From Auxenochlorella pyrenoidosa (taxonomy: Eukaryota; Chlorophyta; Trebouxiophyceae; Chlorellales; Chlorellaceae): 13,013 nt of DNA. The translations under genes and the position numbers were made by a program. The notes beneath the pieces were generated by a model that was not told the DNA's origin, did not search any database, and saw only the letters and a program-made list of their open reading frames with translations. Every line of letters starts with the position of its first letter. Position 1 is the first letter of the stretch. The stretch lies in assembly GCA_001430745.1 (NCBI GenBank), contig KQ482053.1, positions 129,592-142,604 of the forward strand. Reading direction: 5' to 3'. This document shows, piece after piece, positions 1 to 6,786 of this stretch.

Positions 1-289
1 CTCTGCTTCCCCAGGCCCAGCCGCAGCATCGGCAGCGGCATGCAGGGACCGGCGGAGGCGCCGCCGGGCACCTCCCCCCTTGCTGTCTTGCACCTGCTGC
101 TCTGCCGACCCATCCGCCACTGCGCTGCCGCCTGCCGCCTCCGGCGTGACCCGCTCCTCCTGCCCCCGCCCCTGATCCGCCTCCTCTTCGGTCCCAGCCT
201 GCGGCTGCGCCTCGCCTACTGCATCAGTGACCGCTGCTTCCTGCTGCTCCCCCGCTGCCACCGCCGCCGCCGCGTCACTCGATGCGTCA

Positions 290-328
<39 letters not shown>

Positions 329-1697
329 GCGCGCCCTGCTGCCTCGGCAGCCAGCTGCCCAAGGACGGCCGTCAGGTTTTGCGGGTAGGGCGCCCAGAAG
401 AAGTGCAGGGAGATGCCGCCCTCGAGCTCGTGCTGGAAGTCGGCATGACCCACCACAATGTCCTGCCCTGCAGGGATTGGAGAAGGCGGGGTGGAGGGGG
501 CCGTGTGTGGGGGGGGTGGGGTGGAGGGGTGGGCGGTGGGGTGGGGGGGCACGGCAAGGCGGTGCAGAGGTGAGAGGAGCCGGGGAGGCTCTGCACACGT
601 CAGATGGGGGCAGCAGGGAGCGCCCAGAAGCGTCCGGGGCGCTACGCGCCTGCTGCTGCCACTGCGGCGCCGTGCGGCGTCGGCGAGGGTGCGCACGCAG
701 GAGTGCAGGTGGTGGGCGGGGCGGCGGGGGCCAAACACGCCCCTTGCCTTGCAGCCACGCGACTGACCAGCGCCACCACTGCATGCACCATCCGGCCCGC
801 CCCCCGCCCCTGCTCTCCCCCCTCCCAAGACTTGCCTGGCTGGCCCAGCAGGCGCAGCGTCGCGCCATACAGGTTGCGCGCGATCGAGTCCCCGGCAAAC
901 ACCAGGCGCTGCCCGGCCAGGAGGGCGCGCGCGTCGACGGCGGAGCGCCGCAGCGCGCCGCAGCGCGCCGCCGCGCCGCCAAAGCGCCAGTGCCGCTGCG
1001 GCGTGTCGGCACACGTCGCAAACTCGGCGCGTGTGTCGTTGGCGCAGCTGCACATTGGGCACGGACATCCATTCCATTTTAAGAAGTGGTTCTGTCGCAC
1101 CGTTAACCTAGAGAGTGGGCTACCGAACAGCAGACGCAGTCAGTCCGGACCGCCGGTGCAGGCTGTAGCTGCGAGGGCAGGCAGCATCCCTATGTCCATT
1201 CTTGCACTGCGCCCCAGCCATCCTACCATGCTGCAGATGACGTACCTGACGGTCTGAAAGGCGTCTGTCCATGCGCCTTGTGCTAGCGCATGGGTGCAGT
1301 CGCTGCCCTTGAACTCATGAAACCCGGAGGCGCGCCTGCAAGCACCCGCCAATGGTCATGTTGACCGCTTTCGCACAGCACCCACTTTGGCGATGCGGCA
1401 GGCTTGACCCTGGGCGTGAGCGAGCGAGCCCATGTGCTGCAAGCGACTGCTGCTCCAAAGCAGCAGGACGGCAGGGGCGGTCGGTTGGCATGGGGCACAT
1501 GGCAACCCTGGCATGCGCGGCCATGCAGCCAGCGCCCGGCCAGCCTTCCATACATGGCAGAGTGCCCTCCGAGGCTCTCACCTTGTGATGGGCGGGCGCA
1601 CAAGGAAGAGCGGGCCAGCGCCCCACGCCGCAGCCGCCAGCAGCGCCCAGACCGTTGCCACCGCCGCAGCCAGGGCCACCACCCGCTTGGCGGTCAT
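1..1697 (-). CDS. PC-esterase / TBL-like (CAS1-type) O-acyltransferase, 5' part, three exons, partial at window edge
   Basis: The minus-strand exons are 1697-1582, 1047-836 and 467-1; all phases join cleanly (phase 2, then phase 1). The visible protein is 265 residues and continues beyond base 1. Residues 6-28 form a hydrophobic signal-anchor after MTAKR, suggesting a type II Golgi membrane protein. Exon 2 carries C40, C51 and C68, an RHWRF segment and LVFAGDSIARNLYGATLRLL, with the GDS nucleophile motif at 91-93. Exon 3 opens with QDIVVGHADFQHELEGGISL and then FFWAPYPQNL, typical of PC-esterase-family proteins related to plant TBL and CAS1 acyltransferases. By family knowledge these O-acetylate cell-wall or glycoprotein glycans in the Golgi; the substrate cannot be told here. 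The C-terminal DxxH motif would lie outside the window. Intron 2 has a GC donor. An upstream in-frame ATG at 1844 is possible, but 1697 directly precedes the anchor and is preferred. A low-complexity Q/E/A-rich region follows residue 157. Confidence 0.85.
292..327 (-). repeat. (CAG)12 coding microsatellite, Q12 run
   Basis: Twelve perfect CTG units on the plus strand read as twelve CAG glutamine codons in exon 3 of the PC-esterase gene (residues 157-168). The tract directly follows the conserved PC-esterase segment and opens an acidic, Q/A-rich stretch. It is pure CAG with no CAA interruption, so its length is likely to vary between strains. Confidence 0.9.
468..835 (-). other. GC-AG intron 2 of the PC-esterase gene, with C-rich tract before the acceptor
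   Basis: The donor reads CCAG|GCAAGT at 835, a GC donor in an otherwise consensus context, and the acceptor is CCCTGCAG ending at 468. Splicing joins LLGQP to GQDIVVGHADF in phase 1 and restores family-typical sequence. Bases about 487-552 are almost pure C-rich in the transcript, forming an exceptionally long pyrimidine tract; the opposite strand has repeated runs of three or more G. Confidence 0.8.
1048..1581 (-). other. Intron 1 of the PC-esterase gene
   Basis: The donor is ACAAG|GTGAGAG at 1581 and the acceptor AATGTGCAG ends at 1048, a phase 2 intron of 534 bp. It separates the membrane-anchor exon from the luminal domain. Nothing else recognisable was seen inside it. Confidence 0.75.
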
Positions 1698-2271
1698 TGT
1701 ATCGCTTCCACGATGCTGCAGCACTGTACTAGGGCTGGGTGCGGCCCCTGGGCTCGGCTGCCCGAGGCCCTCGCTTGTACGCGGGCTGGGGTGCTCAGGC
1801 TTGCGAGGAGTGAGCCTCTGCCTCGCAGGGCTGGTCCCGTGCATGACGAGCTAGCATGGAGACTGCCAATGCAGGCAGCAGGCCTCCCTAAAGCTGAAGC
1901 CTGCGCTGCCAGCAAGGCTGTCAGTCTCCTGGCGCTGCATGCCTGTAGGCTTGCAATTCAGCCCCAAGGGAGTAATCGCTCGCCTGTTAGATAGGTACTG
2001 GCTCGTCCTGTGCTCTAAGCGGTGCACCAACCTTTTGCAACACCAAGCAAACAGCGCAAAGCTGCAGCGGCGCGCAACGAAAAAGAGGAGGAATCGAGGT
2101 GCAGCTCTGCGTCTACCACTGAGAGCTGCCGCTTGCAGCTGAATTGCGCGGCAGCGGCGGTAGTGGCGGCAGGCAGCAGGCGGCGGTCGTTCCGGCGTCG
2201 CTTCGTTGCGGGCGATCTAGGCTCCTTCTTTGTGGCCTCAGCCCGCCCACCTGCTGTGGCGGCTGTCGTCC
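1698..2271. promoter_or_regulatory. Divergent intergenic promoter region
   Basis: About 570 bp separate the minus-strand PC-esterase start (1697) from the plus-strand F-box start (2272). It must contain the 5' UTRs and promoters of both. No convincing TATA box or known operator was recognised, and no coding exon with family features was found here. Confidence 0.5.
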
Positions 2272-3481
2272 ATGCCCCCGCGTCGCAAGGCACGGCTGCC
2301 CCGCCGCTCCGACCCTGCTCACAGCGACAGCAGCAGCGACAGCGAGGGCGGGCACAGCAGGCAGCTGGGCCCAGAGCTGTATGCCTCTCTCCAACTCCGG
2401 GAGGCCCTGCAGCACCCCGAGCACTTTGCCACGGCTGTCAGCGAGCTGGCCGCGCTGCTGCGCGAGCTGTATGGCAGCGGGCGGTGCGCCAAGCACGTGC
2501 AGTCGGCCATGGCGGCGGATGTGGGGGCAGCCATCGAGGCATGCGACGGGTGAGGTGGCTGGCCCTGGCCCCTGCGTGCGCGGCGCCCTGACCTGCACGT
2601 CTCCGCCTGCGCCGATGCTTGCAGGCGCCAGCCGCTGCATGGGTCCCTCGCCACAGCGCTCGCCCACATGCAGCGCTGATTCATCGCGCCGCTCTCGCCG
2701 CCCCGCCCGCAGCCGCCAGCAGAGCCGGGCAGCCCTGGCGGCCCTCATGGAGGCCGCGGAGCGGCACCTCCCGCAGGCCAGGCGCAACGCCGTGCTGCGG
2801 CAGTACCGGCAGAGCGGGGTGCAGCTGGCACGGCGCGGGCGGCGCAACGGCCCTGCCGACGAGGCGGGGGATGATGATGAAGAGGCGCCTCCTGCCAGCT
2901 TTGCAGCCCTGCCGCCAGATGTGATAGGGCTGGTGTTTCGCCGGCTGGACCCGCTGACCCTGGCCAGGGCAGCCTGCGTCAGCCGGGAGTGGCGGGCAGC
3001 GGCCAGCGAGGGCGCCCTGTGGGAGGCCCACTGCGCCGCGCTGCTGGCGCGGCCGGGCGGCAGCGGCGCCCGCAAGGGCGGCGGCAGCGGGGGCAAGGTC
3101 AGCTCCGGCTTGGCTGGGGGCGCGGCTGCCGGCGGGGAGCAGCCCCGGGACGGCAGCGCAGGCGGCGCTTGCAGCAGCAGCAATAGCTGGCAGCGGCGCT
3201 TTGCCTCGCTGGCAGCGCAGCACCCACAGCGGCTGCGGCGCTGGAAAACAACCCGGGTGCTGGTCGGGGGCCGCCTGGCCTGGCTGCCCCCAGGGCAGCT
3301 GCTGCCGCCCCGAGCTCGACACCTGAGCACGGCCGCTGTGGTTGCCTACTGTCGCAGTGGCGGTAGGCATGCCGGAAGCGCAGGCGGCAGCAGCGGCGGC
3401 TCAGGCAGCAGCGGCAGCAGCAGCGAGAGCGATGGCGGCGGCGAGCGGCTGACCAGCCGCCTGCGCTTCTGGCAGCTGTGA
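2272..3481 (+). CDS. F-box domain protein, two exons
   Basis: Exons are 2272-2549 and 2713-3481, joined at GAC-GG|GTGAGG and CCCGCAG|C in phase 2, giving 348 residues and a TGA stop. The N-terminus is basic (MPPRRKARLPRR), then a Ser/Asp run and a helical region (about 33-125). Residues about 156-203 form the F-box: FAALPPDVIGLVFRRLDPLT followed by LARAACVSREWR and LWEAHCAALL, with the usual LP..., F..L and CVS..W positions. By family knowledge an F-box binds SKP1 and places the protein in an SCF ubiquitin ligase as substrate receptor. No Kelch, LRR or WD repeats follow; the C-terminus has Gly/Ser-rich linkers around a short basic WQRRFASLAAQHPQRLRRWK segment, so the substrate is unknown. The GTGAGG donor sits at the exon 1 stop, so unspliced RNA would end soon after residue 93. 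The upstream TTG at 2230 is not needed as a start. Confidence 0.85.
2550..2712 (+). other. Intron of the F-box gene
   Basis: A GT-AG intron of 163 bp with donor GTGAGG and acceptor GCCCGCAG. A second possible acceptor (CTTGCAG, ending at 2624) would put the downstream exon out of frame, so the 2712 acceptor is preferred. Confidence 0.75.
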
Positions 3482-3546
3482 GGGGCAGCCAGCCGGCCTT
3501 GCCCTCAAGGCATTGCTTGCTCGATCACGCTGCAAACGGTACAGAG

Positions 3547-3551
3547 TTACA
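3547..3551 (-). terminator. TGTAA poly(A) signal for the U1-C gene
   Basis: TTACA on the plus strand is TGTAA on the minus strand, about 210 bases after the U1-C stop at 3760. It lies only 13 bases from the plus-strand TGTAA of the convergent F-box gene, so the two 3' UTRs probably overlap by a few tens of bases. Confidence 0.55.
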
Positions 3552-3564
3552 TCATCTTGGTGTG

Positions 3565-3569
3565 TGTAA
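3565..3569 (+). terminator. TGTAA poly(A) signal for the F-box gene
   Basis: TGTAA lies about 85 bases after the F-box stop codon in the context GTGTGTAAG. TGTAA is the classical poly(A) signal of chlorophycean green algae, and use here is inferred from position. Cleavage would be expected roughly 10-20 bases downstream. Confidence 0.6.
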
Positions 3570-3759
3570 GCCACGGGCGGTGGTAAGAAATGAGGTCAAG
3601 GAGAGCAGGAAGGGAGGCGCATTGAGTCAGCAGGGGAAAACGGGGAGCAGCAGCGAGAGATGGAGCAAAAAGCAGGGGTGGAGTCTGCCTGGACGAAGCA
3701 GCGGTTCAGGGCAACCTGTCGGCAGCGCCCTGATGCGCATGCACCATGGCAGGCGCTCG

Positions 3760-5793
3760 TCACTGCGGGGGCATCCCGCCTGCCTGCGGCGGCATAGCAC
3801 CCGGCGGTGCCATGCCCGGCGGCGGCATGCCTGCAAGGAGCGGGAGGGGAGCAGCGGGAGTCAGCAAGCCAGCTTGGGTGCAGGCCGCGTCGCCTAGGCT
3901 GTCATTAGTAAGCAAGGGCAGTGCCCCCACCCACCTATTCAGACACACACGCACCCTTCCCCCTAGCTAGCAAGCATGCGCTTCAGGGGTTGTGCGCTGT
4001 GGGTGCATGCATGCTGCCCAGGGTTTCCCGCCCCCACCTGGCGCCATGCCGTGCGGCGGCATGCCATGCGGCGGCATGCCATGCGGCGGCATGCCCGGCG
4101 GCCCCATCCCCGGGGGCGGCATGCCTGGCCGCGGGAAGGGCGGCGGGCCAAAGCCGGGCCGCGGGAAGGGCGGCGGCCCGAAACCCGGCCGCGGGAAGGG
4201 CGGCGGACCAAAGCCGGGGCGCGGGAAGGGCGGCGGGCCAAAGCCGGGGCGAATGCCCGGTGGACCGCCCGGCTGCAGGGACGGGCAGCAGCAGAGGCGG
4301 GAGTGCGAGGGAATGCTTGCCGCTGCAGGGCTGGCAGGCTGGCATGGGGGGTGCCGCCGGCTGATCTCTCGCACTGGCACAGGAGTAGAGCAGCAAGCAC
4401 GGACCGCCGTACTGGCAGCAAGGCCAGGCTGCCCGCCCGCTGCTGGACAGGCGCTGCCAGAGCAACCCTCTCCACATATGCAGTACAAAACCAGTGCAGT
4501 ACAAGACCAGCGCAAGTGGGCAGGCAGGCGCGGCGCACCCGCTGCTGGAACTGCAGCCACCTGCTGGACAGCTGCCACCAGTGCAGCACCCTCCACAACG
4601 TGAATAGAACCAAAACAAAAAACCAGCAGTAAACAGGCAGGCGCACCCGCTGCTGGAACTGCGCCACCTGCTGGTCGATGGCGCTCTGCGCCGCCGAGTC
4701 CTGGAACTGCAATGGGGGCAGGGTCGGGTTGGGAAGGGGTGGGGTCGGGAGGGCGTGGCTTGGTGCATGCGTGGATGGGCAGAGCAGTAGCGCCGCCGAC
4801 TCCTGGAACTGCAATGGGGGTTCGGGGTCGGGGTGTGGTGGGGAAGGGCGCGGCTTGGTGGACGTGTTGAGACAGGGATGAGCCAGTCGCCTGCGCCGCC
4901 GCCGTTGGCTACGCCGCCATGCCTAGGCCACCCATGGAAGGTCGATCGTCGCGCCAACAGGGAGGTCCAGAAAAGAAAAGCCCAACCAGCAGCAGCAGCA
5001 GCAGCAGCTCCATCAGTCACTCAAACCAGCAGCGCGCCCAGGCACCCAGCCCGCACGTGCCAGCCACCGCTCAGCCTGACAGCCGGAGGGCAGCGTAAGG
5101 CCTGCCGGCATGCTTGCAGGCTGGCTGTGCGCACGCACATGCTTCACCTGCCGGTCAAACGAGCCAACTCCCGCGGGCCCCTCACCAGCAGGCAGCAGGC
5201 CTTGCAACCTTCACTGCCAGGCAGCGCGATCAGGAAAAGACATGAGAAAGAAGAAAGTTACGCTTTCAACCTGCGCCCAGCCCCTCACCAGCAGATAATA
5301 CGCCTTCAAAAGAAGAAAGTATATTTTTGACCTCCGCCCTGCCCCTCACCAGCAGGTAGTATGCCTTCACATTCGACTTGTGCTTGTAGCCGCCGTTGTG
5401 CTGCTTGCGAACAGCAGGCGAGTCGTGGGTGCTGCGCGCGTGGGGCAGGGGGGTTGGGATTTGGGAGTTGGGGTGGGCGGGGGGGACACAGTCGGGGCTG
5501 TGTCAGTGCGGGCGGCCGATGCGCCTGGGGTTGGCAGAGGCACGATGCGGCCCCCCCCGGGCAGCGCCACAGGTGCGCAGCACCATGCCCAGACATCCTC
5601 AAGAGGCTCGTGCCACCGCGATGCAACTCACAGGTATGCGTCGCAGTAGTCGCCTGCAGGCACGGGGCCGCGGGCGGCAGCAGGAAGGGTCAGGAGCCGA
5701 CGGGAGGCTCTTGCATGCACCCATGCCACAGCACCGGCTCTCGGCACTTGCTCCTGGCGCATTACTCCAACACTCACAGTAGTAGCGGACCAT
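3760..5793 (-). CDS. SNRPC: U1 small nuclear ribonucleoprotein C (U1-C), complete, six exons
   Basis: Exons on the minus strand are 5793-5778, 5653-5632, 5431-5350, 4706-4647, 4272-4038 and 3830-3760. All phases join and give 161 residues, close to the usual U1-C size. The start reads MVRYYCDYCDAYLTHD, then SPAVRKQHNGGYKHKSNV and KAYYLL. Cysteines 6 and 9 and histidines 24 and 30 are the U1-C-type C2H2 zinc-finger ligands. Exon 4 (41-60) is FQDSAAQSAIDQQVAQFQQR, matching the helix after the finger. Residues 61-161 are Pro/Gly/Met/Phe-rich with four PGFGPPPFPR repeats and HGMPP repeats, as in the low-complexity tail of the family. By family knowledge U1-C is a nuclear spliceosome protein that stabilises pairing of U1 snRNA with 5' splice sites. 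Residue 2 is Val where Pro is usual. Exons 1 and 2 supply only 16 and 22 coding bases, and both interrupt the zinc finger. Introns 3 and 4 carry duplicated splice junctions. Confidence 0.95.
4039..4083 (-). repeat. 15-bp coding tandem repeat (HGMPP, HGMPP, HGMAP)
   Basis: Three consecutive 15-base units encode HGMPP, HGMPP and HGMAP at the end of U1-C exon 5, directly before its donor. Methionine-rich Pro/Gly repeats are typical of the U1-C tail. Confidence 0.85.
4129..4248 (-). repeat. 30-bp coding tandem repeat x4 (PGFGPPPFPR)
   Basis: Four consecutive 30-base units encode PGFGPPPFPR at U1-C residues 69-108. Protein copies are identical while the DNA differs at a few third positions, which points to protein-level constraint or gene-conversion-like homogenisation. 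Confidence 0.9.
4273..4646 (-). other. Intron 4 of U1-C with copies of the exon 4 donor junction
   Basis: The donor is CAGCGG|GTGCGC at 4646 and the acceptor GTCCCTGCAG ends at 4273, a phase 0 intron of 374 bp. Inside it, bases 4521-4570 repeat the last part of exon 4 with its donor, and a weaker third similarity lies near 4430-4460. Confidence 0.85.
4521..4674 (-). repeat. Duplicated exon 4 / intron 4 junction of U1-C (two copies, 108 bp apart)
   Basis: The functional junction (4634-4674) reads CAGTTCCAGCAGCGG|GTGCGCC in the transcript. The copy at 4521-4570 has TTCCAGCAGCGG|GTGCGCC preceded by GTGGCTGCAG, so it keeps a donor (4538) and gains a nearby acceptor. Those two sites could define a 12-base in-frame microexon encoding FQQR. 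The offset of 108 bases is a multiple of three. Confidence 0.8.
4689..4860 (-). repeat. Duplicated intron 3 / exon 4 acceptor of U1-C (two copies, 102 bp apart)
   Basis: CCCCCATTGCAG|TTCCAGGA is followed by CTCGGCGGCGC in the functional acceptor copy (exon from 4706) and GTCGGCGGCGC in the upstream copy (exon would start at 4808). The offset is 102 bases and the intervening sequence has no stop, so use of the upstream acceptor would add 34 residues in frame, including a Pro-rich stretch. Confidence 0.85.
4707..5349 (-). other. Intron 3 of U1-C with decoy splice sites at both ends
   Basis: A phase 0 GT-AG intron of 643 bp, with donor CTGCTG|GTGAGG at 5349 and acceptor ATTGCAG ending at 4707. 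It contains two further copies of the exon 3 donor junction near its 5' end and one copy of the exon 4 acceptor near its 3' end. A (CAG)7 microsatellite lies at 4987-5007 on the plus strand. Confidence 0.85.
4987..5007 (+). repeat. (CAG)7 intronic microsatellite
   Basis: Seven CAG units on the plus strand (CTG in the U1-C transcript) within U1-C intron 3. Non-coding as far as can be seen. Confidence 0.85.
5176..5370 (-). repeat. Triplicated exon 3 / intron 3 donor junction of U1-C
   Basis: The functional junction ends AAGGCATACTACCTGCTG|GT and continues GAGGGG. A copy 61 bases downstream in the transcript reads AAGGCGTATTATCTGCTG|GT (donor at 5288). A third, more diverged one reads AAGGCCTGCTGCCTGCTG|GT (donor at 5185). 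All three continue GAGGGGC. The first two units also share flanking intron sequence (GAAGAAAGT and the CCTSCGCCC stretch), so this is a tandem duplication of about 61 bp with an older third copy. Confidence 0.9.
5432..5631 (-). other. Intron 2 of U1-C
   Basis: A phase 2 GT-AG intron of 200 bp, donor CATACCT|GTGAGT at 5631 and acceptor CGCGCGCAG ending at 5432. It splits the codon for Leu13. Confidence 0.85.
5654..5777 (-). other. Intron 1 of U1-C
   Basis: A phase 1 GT-AG intron of 124 bp, donor TACTACT|GTGAGT at 5777 and acceptor GTGCCTGCAG ending at 5654. It splits the codon of the first zinc ligand, Cys6. Confidence 0.85.
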
Positions 5794-6547
5794 CCTAGCA
5801 GCCACCCAGTCCCGAGCCTGCACGCGCCCTGCAGTGGCAGTGGGCGAGCGGCGGAGTTGGCGGCAGGCGGCAACAGCGGCGGTCGCGGCGCAGGCGGCTC
5901 CCGCCGCTTGCAGCGATCATCAGCTCTTCTGTCTGCTGCCTGCTGCCAGGAGCGTGCGTGGCAGTGCTGGGCGGCACAGGGCGCTCGAAAGCTCGCCGCA
6001 TCGGCACTCAGCGCTCGGCAGCGACGACCTGATAGCGCTCATAGCAGTTGTTGTAGCGTGGGGAGCCCCCTCACCCTAAGAATTCGCTCTCCCCGCCAAG
6101 CGTGCCGATGGGAGCCCCTCCGTTGCTGTGCTGGCGTTCGATGAGACCTGGGAAGTGACAGGAGGGTTGTGAAAGCACGCGAACTGAGACGTGGGACGGC
6201 AGGCCCACCTTGCCGCTCACGCTGCCGCTGTCGCGCCGCGCTGTCTCCCGGAAATGCCTTCGATACCTCTTGGCTGCTGCCTGGCACTCAACCCTGCAGG
6301 CAACACTGCATCCCGCACTGCTTTCGTGCATGCAAGCAGCACTCCTCGTCAAAGAGACAGAGCATGTGGCAGCAAGGGGCCCCCCACAACAGGCGGGAAG
6401 GGGGCAAGCTTGGTGCTTTGCAGAGGGGCAGCCGCCCAGCCTGCGCGGCGCCAGCGGGCTTGCTCCCTCCCTAAGCGCAGGCTGGCAGGAGCTCGCCGAA
6501 TTTCTGTCAGCAGGGGCGCACATGCGCTACGCCACTTGTGGGCACGG
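5794..6547. promoter_or_regulatory. Upstream region of U1-C and distal 3' flank of the paralog at 6787
   Basis: About 750 bp with no recognisable coding exon. It should hold the U1-C promoter and 5' UTR next to 5794, and possibly the distal 3' UTR of the unknown gene ending at 6787. No TATA box, TGTAA signal on the minus strand, or RNA gene was recognised. Confidence 0.4.
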
Positions 6548-6786
6548 CACAGCAGCCACTGACAAACACCAAACTGCTGCCCCGGCCCACTCCATTCTCC
6601 GACCACCGCCAGCGCCTGTCTCAAAGTGCACCACTTTCGGACACGCTTGCAGACAGGAATAGAGGCAGGCAAACAAGATGCAGAGCAAATGAAGAAAGGG
6701 CGGAGCAAGAGTTGGGTGGGTGGCTGGCAGATGGGCAACTGGGGCAGCTGGGGGCCAGCTGCTCACCGGGGCTGGGCGGCGGCGAC

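Larger units (their letters stand above)
3482..3759. other. Convergent 3' UTR region
   Basis: This gap lies between the stop codons of the plus-strand F-box gene and the minus-strand U1-C gene. It holds both presumed 3' UTRs and both TGTAA signals. No further coding sequence was recognised. Confidence 0.6.

Noticed and set aside
282..1082. Plus-strand frame starting with a poly-alanine run
   Set aside because: It is antisense to the PC-esterase exons; the alanine run is simply the CTG repeat read in another frame.
2144..2712. Open frame upstream of F-box exon 2 as a single-exon gene start
   Set aside because: It contains no ATG-led family-like N-terminus; the two-exon model uses a good donor and acceptor and a true ATG at 2272.
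2113..3330. A 405-codon minus-strand frame opposite the F-box gene
   Set aside because: It is antisense to a well-supported F-box exon and has no recognisable domain; such frames are expected opposite GC-rich coding DNA.
4987..5007. CAG repeat in U1-C intron 3 as a coding glutamine tract
   Set aside because: It lies in an intron on the opposite strand, with no exon in a compatible frame.
3983..5020. Long minus-strand frames across U1-C introns
   Set aside because: They join coding and intronic sequence; the spliced six-exon model restores U1-C exactly, so these are shadows.
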